DNA of 64,000 bases from DAISJI01 sp964559835 (lineage in GTDB: Bacteria > Acidobacteriota > Terriglobia > Terriglobales > Acidobacteriaceae). Where the stretch lies: contig CAZLJE010000027.1 in assembly GCA_964559835.1 (NCBI GenBank), forward strand, positions 7,015-71,014, given 5' to 3'. A program made the position numbers and the translations under genes. This document shows, in pieces, positions 50,609 through 57,943 of this stretch (the stretch's first letter is position 1; every line of letters starts with the position of its first letter). The notes under the pieces are model-generated. The model was not told where the DNA came from. It saw only the letters and a list, made by a program, of their open reading frames with translations, and searched no databases.

Positions 50609-51526
50609 ATGTCTGACACTCCTCGTTCCCGCACCCTGCTTTGGGTCCTGATCGGCGGCGCGGCGTTTTTCATCTTTGTGCTCGCCGTCTTCACCATCGT
50701 TTACGTCAGCGTCAAAGGCGAGCAGGGCACCTACGTCGTCAGCGGCGGGACCGGTGGACGCATTGCCGTCGTCGACGTCGAGGGCGTCATCATTTCGCCC
50801 GACGAAACCGTCAAACAGCTGAAGAAGTTCGGCGACGACGATTCGATCAAAGCCATCATCGTTCACCTGAACACGCCCGGTGGCGGGGCCGCGGCGTCGG
50901 AGGAGATCTACAGGGAAGTCCGCCGCGTCCGCGACGAGAAAAAGAAAAAGATCGTCGCCTCCATTGAGACCGTCGGCGCCAGCGGCGGCTACTACATCGC
51001 CAGCGCCTGCAACAAGATCTACGCCGACGAAGCCAGCATCGTCGGCTCCATCGGCGTCATTATGGAGTGGTACAACTACGGCGACCTGCTGCACTGGGCC
51101 AAGATGAAAGAAGTCCTGATCAAGGCCGGCGAACTGAAAGACACCGGCGATCCCACGCGCGACCTTACCCCCGCCGAACGCGACTATCTCCAGGGCATGG
51201 CCGACAACATGCACCAGCAGTTCATCGCCAACGTCGCCGCCGGCCGCGGCATGAAAGTCGAAGACCTTACCCCGATCGCCAATGGCCGTGTCTGGACCGG
51301 TCTCCAGGCCCTGCCGCTCAAGCTGATCGACCAGGTCGGCGACTTCGAAGTCGCGATCAGAGAAACAGCAAAGGACGTCGGCATCAAGGGCGAGCCGTCC
51401 ATCGTTAAGCAACAGAAGGAGAAGAAGACGTTGCTGGACCTCGTCTTCGGCGACGTCAGCGAGTACGTCCCCGACCGCGCCAAGCTCATCCAGAAGAATC
51501 CCGGCTTTTATTATTTGTGGCGCTGA
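50609..51526 (+). CDS. sppA: Signal peptide peptidase SppA-like protease
   Basis: A 305-residue membrane-anchored serine protease that degrades leftover signal peptides. One N-terminal transmembrane helix (WVLIGGAAFFIFVLAVFTIV) is followed by a single S49/Clp-fold domain. The nucleophile Ser125 lies in VGASGGYYIAS, and a candidate base Lys177 in AGELKDTG. The short, single-domain form is like the Bacillus and archaeal SppA rather than the double-length E. coli protein. It is read between a word repeat and the HU gene. Confidence 0.9.
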   Translation: MSDTPRSRTLLWVLIGGAAFFIFVLAVFTIVYVSVKGEQGTYVVSGGTGGRIAVVDVEGVIISPDETVKQLKKFGDDDSIKAIIVHLNTPGGGAAASEEIYREVRRVRDEKKKKIVASIETVGASGGYYIASACNKIYADEASIVGSIGVIMEWYNYGDLLHWAKMKEVLIKAGELKDTGDPTRDLTPAERDYLQGMADNMHQQFIANVAAGRGMKVEDLTPIANGRVWTGLQALPLKLIDQVGDFEVAIRETAKDVGIKGEPSIVKQQKEKKTLLDLVFGDVSEYVPDRAKLIQKNPGFYYLWR

Positions 51527-51641
51527 AGCGAGCTTTAGACTTACTCGGCACTTGGCACTTTGCACTCTTATCGCGTATAACTTCCCTTGCGGCTAAACCC
51601 AAGCGGCATTGATACTTGCAGCGGAACGGAGAACCCCGGAC

Positions 51642-51974
51642 ATGACCAAGGCCGACCTCATCGATGAGGTCTCGCGCCTGGCGGAACTGACCCGCAAGGA
51701 CAGCGAGATCATCGTCGAGACCATCTTCGACAGCATCGTGCGCTCCCTGCGCACCGGGGACAAGATCGAGATCCGCGGCTTTGGCAGCTTCCGTACGCGC
51801 CAGCGCAAGCCACGCGTCGGGCGCAATCCCAAGACCGGCGACCGCGTCGAGGTCCCGGCCAAGAAGATCCCGTTCTTCAAGCCGAGCAAGGAATTGAAGG
51901 ACCTCGTGAATGTAGGCGGCAACGGTGGCGGCGCAACTCCTCCTCCGGCCACCACACCCCCGAGCCCCAGCTAG
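51642..51974 (+). CDS. HU/IHF-family DNA-binding protein
   Basis: A 110-residue nucleoid protein. The family body is complete: TKADLIDEVSRLAELTRKDS helices, then IEIRGFGSFRTRQRKPRVGR and NPKTGDRVEVPAKKIPFFKP, which form the DNA-bending arms. The final ~20 residues are Gly, then Pro/Thr/Ser-rich (GGNGGGATPPPATTPPSPS), an uncommon tail. ATG 51642 is preferred because GGAG lies upstream. It bends DNA for nucleoid structure, recombination and regulation. Confidence 0.92.
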   Translation: MTKADLIDEVSRLAELTRKDSEIIVETIFDSIVRSLRTGDKIEIRGFGSFRTRQRKPRVGRNPKTGDRVEVPAKKIPFFKPSKELKDLVNVGGNGGGATPPPATTPPSPS

Positions 51975-51975
51975 A

Positions 51976-52075
51976 GGGATTTGTGATTTAGCGATTTGCG
52001 ATTGAGTGATTGAAGCGCGCTGGCCATCGCGCGCTTGATTTCCCTGCGCCCTAAGCCCCACGCCCTGAGCCCGCG
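51976..52075. repeat. GATTTGTGA and GGGCGTGGGG word tracts
   Basis: GATTTGTGATTTAGCGATTT words run from 51976 to ~52013, directly after the HU stop. CCCTGCGCCCTAAGCCCCAC-type words follow at 52041-52075 and form the last codons (GSGRGA) and stop of pgeF. Confidence 0.72.
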
Positions 52076-53022
52076 ATCGCGATTGCCGCCATCATCCGCC
52101 CGGTCTTCCCGTGCTCTTTCCGGTGTGAGAAGAGCAGGTCGTTCCGGCACGACGTGCACAACTCCGAGATCCAGATGTTGTTCTCCCCGACCCCTGCATC
52201 GAGCAATTGCCGCCGGTTTGCCTCGACGAGGTCCAGGTGCAGCGTGCAATGCGGATCGCCGTGTCCCGGAGCGCGCTTATTCATGAACAGCAGCGGATAT
52301 TTCTCGCGTACCGGGTCGGACGAGAACACGTCCTCGAACAATTCATCCGCGTACGCGAACTGCGCGGCGAAGTTCTCCTTGAATTCCTCCGCAACTTCGT
52401 AGCAGCAACGATGGATCCCCGGCCCGATCGCCGCCCGCAGGTTCTCCGGCTGCGAACCGAACGCCCGCCGCATCTCGCCCACACCCTTCTCGACGATCCG
52501 CGCCAGCGTTCCGCGCCATCCAGCGTGGAAGGCGCCAGCCGCGCGCTCGACCGGATCGACGATCAGCACCGGAATGCAATCCGCCGTACGCACCGTAAGC
52601 ACGATTCCCGGTATCCTGGTGATCAGCCCATCTCCGCTCAGCGGCTTCTCCGGAAGGTTCGAGATCGGGTGCACGATGCTGGAGTGGATCTGCTTCATCG
52701 CCACCGACGGCCAGTGCTCTGCGTGCTTCACCCTGACCGATTTTGGAAGGGTGGGTTGCGGGTGCCCCGCCCTAGCCGGTTTTGCCAGGATGGGTTCACA
52801 AGCTCCGATCTCCCGAAAGAACATCTCGCGATTCCGCTCCACTGCCTCGCGCGTGTCTTCTTCCGTGATCCCCAGGTTCAGCGACTTTCCTCCGTAACAT
52901 TTCGACACGCCACCCTTGCGCGTGCTGAACCCATGTCGCAGCCAACCGATTCCGTCGAACGACTCGGCGCGAATTACATCAAGCTTTGCTGATTTGGGAG
53001 TTGCGGCCCGTGTACTCGGCAT
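52051..53022 (-). CDS. pgeF: Peptidoglycan editing factor PgeF with insertion
   Basis: A 323-residue member of the YfiH/laccase-like domain family, which removes wrongly placed L-Ser from cell-wall precursors. Metal-site and family motifs are MKQIHSSIVHP, VLTVRTADCIPVLI, GAFHAGWRGTLARIV, IGPGIHRCCYEV and LDLVEANRRQLLDAGV. The segment between REIGACE and EHWPSVAMKQIHS is ~25 residues longer than usual and Pro/Arg/Lys-rich; its DNA has GGGTGGG-type word repeats. The last six residues also come from a repeat. ATG 53022 is chosen as the start. Confidence 0.87.
   Translation of the reverse strand: MPSTRAATPKSAKLDVIRAESFDGIGWLRHGFSTRKGGVSKCYGGKSLNLGITEEDTREAVERNREMFFREIGACEPILAKPARAGHPQPTLPKSVRVKHAEHWPSVAMKQIHSSIVHPISNLPEKPLSGDGLITRIPGIVLTVRTADCIPVLIVDPVERAAGAFHAGWRGTLARIVEKGVGEMRRAFGSQPENLRAAIGPGIHRCCYEVAEEFKENFAAQFAYADELFEDVFSSDPVREKYPLLFMNKRAPGHGDPHCTLHLDLVEANRRQLLDAGVGENNIWISELCTSCRNDLLFSHRKEHGKTGRMMAAIAIAGSGRGA
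52731..52800. repeat. GGGTGGG word repeat inside pgeF
   Basis: Units at 52739-52757 and 52778-52796 match at about 15 of 19 positions, with a GCGGGTGCCCCGCCC stretch between that can fold back. It encodes the extra loop of PgeF in frame. Confidence 0.6.
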
Positions 53023-53039
53023 TGCTACGATTGTAAAGC

Positions 53040-53118
53040 AGCTGGCTCTTGGCACTCAGCACCGACACTCATTCTTCCCCTTGTCTTCTCCTTGCGCCTT
53101 GTGCCTTGCGCCTTGAGC
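53040..53118. repeat. CTTGGCACTC and CCTTGCGCC word tracts
   Basis: GCTCTTGGCACTCAGCACCG is followed by CTCCTTGCGCCTTGTGCCTT and GCGCCTTGAGCC. The second word type repeats that at 40171-40246, one arm only. It lies between the divergent pgeF and SRPBCC genes. Confidence 0.72.
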
Positions 53119-53195
53119 CGGTTTTTTCCTTTCCACAAAACTCGCGCTTTAGGTCGCGCATCGCAACCATGAATCCATCCATTTCGAGGCAGCAC

Positions 53196-53936
53196 ATGAA
53201 CGAGTTTCGTGATTTATGGTCTGAGCAGCAGGAACGCTCTCGCTTGGGCACGGTCGACAGTTGGTTTTCGCTCATCGGAGGCGGCGCGCTGACGGCATTC
53301 GGTATGCAACGCGCCATCTCGAAGAAGTCTCCGCTGGGCGTTGCCATGGCGGCAGGCGGAGGCGCTCTGCTCTATAACGGCCTCCGCACGCGCTCCAGCG
53401 CTCACGGCATACATATCCAGACAGCTTTCACCATCAACAAATCTCCCGGCGAGCTCTACCGCGAATGGCGCAAGCTCGAGAATCTTCCCCGGTTCATGAA
53501 GCACCTGCAGTCGGTTCGGCAGATCGATAACCGCCGCTCCGAATGGACCGCGCGCGGTCCCTTCGGGCGCACCTTCAATTGGCAGGCCGAGATCGTCGAC
53601 GAGTCCGATGGCCGCTTCATCGTCTGGCGCTCCATGCCGGGTTCTCCGATCGAAACCTCCGGCTCGGTCGAGTTCCGGCAGGCGCCCGGTGGACGCGGTA
53701 CCGAACTCATCGTTGCCATGCACTACTCCGCCGTCAGGCACGTCGGAGAGACCATTGCCGACCTGCTCGGCGCCGTTCCGGAGCGCGTACTCCGCGAGGA
53801 AGTTCGCGGCTTCAAGCAGCTCATGGAAGCCGGCGAGATCCCAACCACCGAAGGCCAGCCCAGCGGCCGCCGTGGTGCTGTCGTTTCCATGGCGGAAAAA
53901 GTCATGCGTATGCCGGCACGCCAGCGCATAGCCTGA
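53196..53936 (+). CDS. SRPBCC-domain protein with N-terminal membrane segments
   Basis: A 246-residue protein. ATG 53196 is preferred because GAGG lies six bases upstream; an in-frame ATG at 53169 lacks a site. An N-terminal DUF2892-like hairpin of two hydrophobic segments (WFSLIGGGALTAFGM; LGVAMAAGGGALLYNGL) is followed by a START/polyketide-cyclase-like domain (FTINKSPGELYREWRKLENL; GRFIVWRSMPGSPIETSGSV; VPERVLREEVRGFKQLMEAG). These domains bind lipids or hydrophobic ligands. The alcohol dehydrogenase gene starts 16 bases after its stop, so they probably form an operon, perhaps in stress or detoxification. Confidence 0.8.
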   Translation: MNEFRDLWSEQQERSRLGTVDSWFSLIGGGALTAFGMQRAISKKSPLGVAMAAGGGALLYNGLRTRSSAHGIHIQTAFTINKSPGELYREWRKLENLPRFMKHLQSVRQIDNRRSEWTARGPFGRTFNWQAEIVDESDGRFIVWRSMPGSPIETSGSVEFRQAPGGRGTELIVAMHYSAVRHVGETIADLLGAVPERVLREEVRGFKQLMEAGEIPTTEGQPSGRRGAVVSMAEKVMRMPARQRIA

Positions 53937-53952
53937 TAAGGAGACAAGAAAG

Positions 53953-55149
53953 ATGAAAGCAGTTTGTTGGATGGGCAAGGAAGACATTCAGGTGCTGGAC
54001 GTTCCCGATCCGCACATCATCAACCCGCGCGACGTCGTGGTCCGCATCACGCGCACCGCTATCTGCGGTTCCGACCTGCACCTCTACAACGGCTTCATGC
54101 CGACCATGATGGCCGGCGACATCCTCGGCCACGAGTTCATGGGCGAGGTCGTCGACAAAGGAACTGAAGTCAAGAGACTCAACATCGGCGACCGCGTGGT
54201 TGTGCCGTTCACCATCGCCTGCGGCGGCTGCTACTTCTGCCAGCAGAGATTGTGGTCGTTGTGTGACAACACCAACCCGAACGCCTGGATCGCCGAAGAG
54301 ATGATGGGCTACACGCCTTCTGGCCTGTTCGGCTACACCCACATGATGGGCGGATACGCCGGCGGCCAGGCTCAGTACGCGCGTGTTCCGCAGGCCGACG
54401 TCGGCTGCCTCAAGGTTCCCACCGGCATTCCGGATGAGAAAGTCCTGTTCCTGAGCGACATTTTCCCGACCGGCTATCAGGCCGCCGAGCAGGGAGGCAT
54501 CAGGCAAGGTGATGTCGTCGCGGTCTGGGGCTGCGGCCCGGTGGGACAGTTTGCCATCCGCAGCGCCTTCCTTTTCGGCGCGGCGCGTGTCATCGCCATT
54601 GACCGTTTCGAAGAGCGGTTGCGGCTTGCCACTCAAGCCAAGGCCGAAGTCCTTAACTACGAAGACCTGCCGCACGAGGACGTCGTCCAGGCGCTCAAAG
54701 ACATGACCGGCGGACGCGGGCCGGACGTCTGCATCGACGCCGTCGGCATGGAAGCGCACGCCGCTACCATCCCCGGACTTTACGACGTCGCCAAGCAGAA
54801 GCTGCGCCTGTCATTGGACCGCCCCACCGCCTTCCGACAGGTCATCATGGCCTGCCGCAAAGGCGGGACTGTGTCGGTTCCCGGCGTGTACGCCGGTTTC
54901 CTCGACAAGGTCCCGTGGGGGCAGGCAATGAACAAGGCCTTGACCTTCCGCATGGGCCAGACGCACATGATGCGCTACATGCAGCCGTTGCTGGAGCGCG
55001 TCGAGCGCGGCGACATCGATCCCAGCGAGATCATCACCCACCGCGTCACCATCGACGAAGTCCCCGAGATGTACCGCGTCTTCCGCGACAAGGAAGACAA
55101 GTGCATCAAGGTCGTGTGCGATCCGTGGGCGGAACCGAAAGCAGCGTAA
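53953..55149 (+). CDS. Zinc-dependent alcohol/formaldehyde dehydrogenase
   Basis: A 398-residue medium-chain dehydrogenase. Catalytic zinc ligands are Cys38 (TAICGSDLHLY), the GHEFMGEV His and a later acidic residue; the structural zinc site is ACGGCYFCQQRLWSLCD. The nucleotide motif VWGCGPVGQFAIRSA binds NAD(P). The length and the long C-terminal part resemble glutathione-independent formaldehyde dehydrogenase-like proteins. AAGGAG lies ten bases before the ATG. It follows the SRPBCC gene closely. The true substrate is not determinable. Confidence 0.88.
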   Translation: MKAVCWMGKEDIQVLDVPDPHIINPRDVVVRITRTAICGSDLHLYNGFMPTMMAGDILGHEFMGEVVDKGTEVKRLNIGDRVVVPFTIACGGCYFCQQRLWSLCDNTNPNAWIAEEMMGYTPSGLFGYTHMMGGYAGGQAQYARVPQADVGCLKVPTGIPDEKVLFLSDIFPTGYQAAEQGGIRQGDVVAVWGCGPVGQFAIRSAFLFGAARVIAIDRFEERLRLATQAKAEVLNYEDLPHEDVVQALKDMTGGRGPDVCIDAVGMEAHAATIPGLYDVAKQKLRLSLDRPTAFRQVIMACRKGGTVSVPGVYAGFLDKVPWGQAMNKALTFRMGQTHMMRYMQPLLERVERGDIDPSEIITHRVTIDEVPEMYRVFRDKEDKCIKVVCDPWAEPKAA

Positions 55150-55425
55150 CGTCCAGTGCGCTTAACGTGCGACGCGCAAGGGAATGTCGTTCCCTTGCGC
55201 GTCGTTACATATCAGCCTGTCCAGCTCAACTAAATCGTACTCCTCGTGCCCGATCGAGCAGCAAATGGGAAAGCCCCGCGTGGCGTAAAGCCATCGCGGG
55301 GCTCGCGAGCCTGTCAAGCTTCAATGGAATTGTACAATCATGGTTACTGAAGTCAAGGGAAGCGATCAGAGCAGCAACCGCCTGTCAGAGTCGCCCCTCA
55401 GTAGTGCTCGCGGCGAAAGCCGCGG
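55150..55425. other. Gap with hairpin and tRNA-derived inverted copy
   Basis: No gene was found. It holds a 13-bp interrupted hairpin (55272-55303), a perfect palindrome GGCTCGCGAGCC (55300-55311), and at 55304-55322 a 19-base exact copy of the anticodon arm of the neighbouring tRNA in inverted orientation. Confidence 0.6.
55272..55303. terminator. Hairpin, possible terminator of the dehydrogenase operon
   Basis: AGCCCCGCG pairs with CGCGGGGCT, and inside it TGGC pairs with GCCA around GTAAA, with one bulged T. It lies 122 bp after the dehydrogenase stop. No U-run follows on the plus strand, so intrinsic termination is uncertain. Confidence 0.4.
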
Positions 55426-55498
55426 TGGACCCGACGGGATTCGAACCCGCACCTCGAAGCTTGACAGGCTCGCGTGCTACCAATTACACCACGGGCCC
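55426..55498 (-). tRNA. tRNA-Asp (anticodon GTC), atypical
   Basis: A 73-nt cloverleaf reads leftward. Acceptor GGGCCCG pairs with CGGGTCC (one G-U); the D arm has GTG/CAC; the T arm is GCGGG TTCGAAT CCCGT. The anticodon GTC is at 55463-55465. Oddities: positions 27 and 43 are C and C, so the anticodon stem is one pair short; the discriminator is A rather than the G73 usual in tRNA-Asp; position 38 is A instead of C; no CCA is encoded. Confidence 0.82.
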
Positions 55499-55541
55499 AC
55501 GGCAGCGATTCTAGGCTGGTATCCCACACTTGCCGTGCGGT

Positions 55542-55600
55542 GCGTCACCTTTGTTCGTGACGTGTTTCCTTCGTGTCCTTTGTGACCTTTGTGGTGAAAC
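55542..55600. repeat. CCTTTGTGAC-type word tract
   Basis: CGTCACCTTTGTTCGTGACG then CCTTCGTGTCCTTTGTGACC and TTTGTGGTGAAAC repeat the words found at 29850-29933. It lies between the tRNA and purM. Beyond it, up to the purM start, no other feature was recognised. Confidence 0.7.
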
Positions 55601-55672
55601 CCGCCTGTTTGGCCAACTCTGCTAAAATACGTTTTCGCCCGGTCCTAATCTCCTTTCGGACGGTAGCCCTGC

Positions 55673-56719
55673 TTGCCTGACCAGCCCAATGCTGTCGTTA
55701 CCTACGCCGACGCCGGTGTAGATATCGAGCGTGCCAACCGCGCCAAGCAGCGCATCAAGTATCTCGCCCACAAGACCTACACTAAGAGCGTCCTCAGCGA
55801 GATCGGCAGCTTCGGCGGCATGTTCGCCCTCGACAAGAAGAAGTACAACAACCCGGTTCTCGTCTCCAGCGTCGATGGCGTCGGTACCAAGCTCCGGGTC
55901 GCCTTCGAGATGAACCTGCACCACACCATCGGCGCCGACCTGGTCAACCACTGCGTCAACGACATCGCCGTCCAGGGCGCCGCGCCGCTGTTCTTCATGG
56001 ATTACTTCGCGACCGGCAAACTCGATCCCGAGATCGCCGAAAAGGTCGTCACCGGGATTGCCGACGCCTGCAAGCACAACGGCTGCGCCCTTATTGGCGG
56101 CGAGACCGCCGAAATGCCCGGCTTTTACGAGAAGGGCGACTACGACCTCGCCGGATTCATCGTTGGCATCGTCGAGCAGGAAAAGGTCATCACCGGGAAG
56201 AAGGTCGCGCCCGGCGACGTCCTCATTGCTCTTGCCTCAAATGGCCTTCATACCAACGGCTACTCGCTGGCCCGCAAGCTGCTGTTCTCCGTCGCGCACT
56301 ATTCGCCTGAGACCTACGTCAACGAGATGAAGAACAAGGTCGGCAACGAGTTGATGCGGACGCACAAGAGCTACTGGCCCGTCGTCAAGAAACTCGTCGA
56401 TGCGGATGCCGTGAGCGCGATGGCGCACATCACCGGCGGCGGCATCACCGGCAACCTGCCACGCGTGCTGCCCAAGGGAACAGCCGCCGTTATCGACATG
56501 GGCTCCTGGCCCATCCAGCCCGTCTTCACCCATCTCCAGCACCTCGGCAACATCCCGCAGGACGAACTGTTCCGCGCCTTCAACATGGGTGTCGGCATGA
56601 TCCTGGTCGTGCCCCCGAAGAAGTTCGCGAAAGTGCAGAGCATCCTCGAACGCGCCGGCGAGAAGGGCTACACCATCGGCCGAATCGTCAAGGGCGACCG
56701 CAAAGTCATCTATTCGTAA
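55673..56719 (+). CDS. purM: Phosphoribosylformylglycinamidine cyclo-ligase
   Basis: A 348-residue AIR synthetase, step five of purine synthesis. Family motifs are TYADAGVDIERANRAK, PVLVSSVDGVGTKLRVAFEM, NHCVNDIAVQGAAPLFFMDY, ALIGGETAEMPGFY, ALASNGLHTNGYSLARKLLF and HITGGGITGNLPRVLP. Length is normal. The start is placed at TTG 55673 because no in-frame ATG fits the family N-terminus; no clear ribosome site was found, so it may be a few codons off. A small membrane-protein gene begins two bases after its stop. Confidence 0.93.
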   Translation: MPDQPNAVVTYADAGVDIERANRAKQRIKYLAHKTYTKSVLSEIGSFGGMFALDKKKYNNPVLVSSVDGVGTKLRVAFEMNLHHTIGADLVNHCVNDIAVQGAAPLFFMDYFATGKLDPEIAEKVVTGIADACKHNGCALIGGETAEMPGFYEKGDYDLAGFIVGIVEQEKVITGKKVAPGDVLIALASNGLHTNGYSLARKLLFSVAHYSPETYVNEMKNKVGNELMRTHKSYWPVVKKLVDADAVSAMAHITGGGITGNLPRVLPKGTAAVIDMGSWPIQPVFTHLQHLGNIPQDELFRAFNMGVGMILVVPPKKFAKVQSILERAGEKGYTIGRIVKGDRKVIYS

Positions 56720-56721
56720 CC

Positions 56722-57183
56722 ATGCAAACACTGAACGTCGGCGCCGGGCGGACCGACGCAGAATACAAGGCGGCTGAGGAAGCGCGACACGCCGAGCTTA
56801 GCGCCGACAGCCGGACCGATGCGGACTTCTTTTTCTGGGCGGCCGGCGCTGCTGCACTAGGTACGGGCCTGCTTCCGCTGCGCCTGAACTTTCTGGTCAA
56901 CATCGGTGCAATTGATCTTCTGCGGGCTTATGGCGCGTCGCTGGCTTCTCTGTATTCGCTCGCGTTGCACGCGGCGGCGGGGCTGTGGGTGCTCGCCTTA
57001 CCCGGCCTAGGCCTTGCGGCGCGCAGCGGCCGTCGCTGGGCGTTCCTGATCGGCATGGTTCTCTATGGGGCCGACATGATCGCACTCGTGGTCACGTTTT
57101 CGATCTGGGCGTTCGGAGTCCATGCGTTTTTCGTTTTCAAATGGTTCGAAGGACAAAAGCGGCTCCACGACCTCAGATCGTAG
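56722..57183 (+). CDS. Hypothetical four-helix membrane protein
   Basis: A 153-residue protein with a charged N-terminus (RTDAEYKAAEEARHAELSAD) and four hydrophobic helices (DFFFWAAGAAALGTGLLPL; LASLYSLALHAAAGLWVLAL; WAFLIGMVLYGADMIALVV; FSIWAFGVHAFFVFKWF). No family was recognised. It starts two bases after purM and is likely cotranscribed, though no functional link to purines is evident. Confidence 0.65.
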   Translation: MQTLNVGAGRTDAEYKAAEEARHAELSADSRTDADFFFWAAGAAALGTGLLPLRLNFLVNIGAIDLLRAYGASLASLYSLALHAAAGLWVLALPGLGLAARSGRRWAFLIGMVLYGADMIALVVTFSIWAFGVHAFFVFKWFEGQKRLHDLRS

Positions 57184-57205
57184 CACCAGCGTCCCGCCGG
57201 TCACT
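57180..57205 (+). repeat. GTAGCACCAGCGTCCCGCCGG repeat, copy 1
   Basis: Matches the copy at 57862-57888 at nearly every position in GTAGCA.C.GCGTCCCGCCGG. It overlaps the stop of the upstream membrane-protein gene. Confidence 0.75.
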
Positions 57206-57716
57206 CCGATTCCGCGCGTGATTTACTTGCCGTCTTCTGCTCTTCTTCGTCTTGGTAGACGATCTTCTTTCCCGAACGGGCCTCGATGGACGACAGTAAG
57301 GGGTGGATCTCGTCCTTGCCGACCTCGAAAAGCGCCCTCTGCTCCGCGCCTTGCGCGCCCGCGAATTCAATCTCGACAAAGTGGCGTCGTTTCTTCGACA
57401 ACAGCATGGGAACGACGCCCACGCCCAGCGTCGTCACCCCTAGAGCTACGCTGGACCCGACTCCGCGACCGATATGTTGGCTGTACGAAACCCGGGTGAT
57501 CTTCTCGAATGGGATCGTCAAAGTTCCAAATCCCATGACGCCATCCCAATGGAAACCCATCGTCTTCGGGTCGTCCGTACTGATAACGCCGACCGCCTTG
57601 TCCGGGATTCTGGACGCCGTCCCCCCAAGGTACATCGCGTTGTGCTTCGAGACCGCCTCGAGTGTGGGAATGACCGCAATCAGAATCGCCAGCAGTACAC
57701 AAATAGGTTTTTTCAA
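57201..57716 (-). CDS. Exported hypothetical protein
   Basis: A 171-residue protein with a signal peptide (ICVLLAILIAVIPTLEAVS) and a mature part that contains a short hydrophobic stretch (GVGSSVALGVTTLGVGVVPM) and a Glu/Lys-rich C-terminus. LGGTASRIPDKAVGVISTDD and LTIPFEKITRVSYSQHIGRG suggest a small beta domain of the PH-like type, but no family is certain. Direct copies of a GCGTCCCGCCGG repeat lie on both sides, which raises the chance it was acquired as a unit. Confidence 0.6.
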   Translation of the reverse strand: MKKPICVLLAILIAVIPTLEAVSKHNAMYLGGTASRIPDKAVGVISTDDPKTMGFHWDGVMGFGTLTIPFEKITRVSYSQHIGRGVGSSVALGVTTLGVGVVPMLLSKKRRHFVEIEFAGAQGAEQRALFEVGKDEIHPLLSSIEARSGKKIVYQDEEEQKTASKSRAESE

Positions 57717-57861
57717 TCAGTGCTCCGTCGCGTGACGTTGGGATTTTCGTAAAAGCAGGTCTGACGAAGGAGTTGGAACAGCTTGAAGTTCCGGCGCGCA
57801 CACAGAATACCGCAATCGTCGGACGCCGACCTGAGGAAATCCGTAGAAAGCCGCCGGCTTT

Positions 57862-57915
57862 CGTAGCATCGGCGTCCCGCCGGTCACCGGGCGTCAAATA
57901 GCACCGGCGTCCCGA
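57862..57915 (+). repeat. GCGTCCCGCCGG repeat, copies 2 and 3
   Basis: TCGTAGCATCGGCGTCCCGC onward at 57862-57888 and TAGCACCGGCGTCCCGACCC at ~57899-57915 are tandem relatives of the copy at 57180. Confidence 0.72.
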
Positions 57916-57943
57916 CCCAAAGTTGGAACGCAACCGTGTTCGG

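Noticed and set aside
55340..55585. An 81-codon rightward frame across the tRNA-Asp gene.
   Set aside because: It runs antisense through a tRNA; its PTGFEPAP-like text is a familiar artefact of frames read across tRNA genes.
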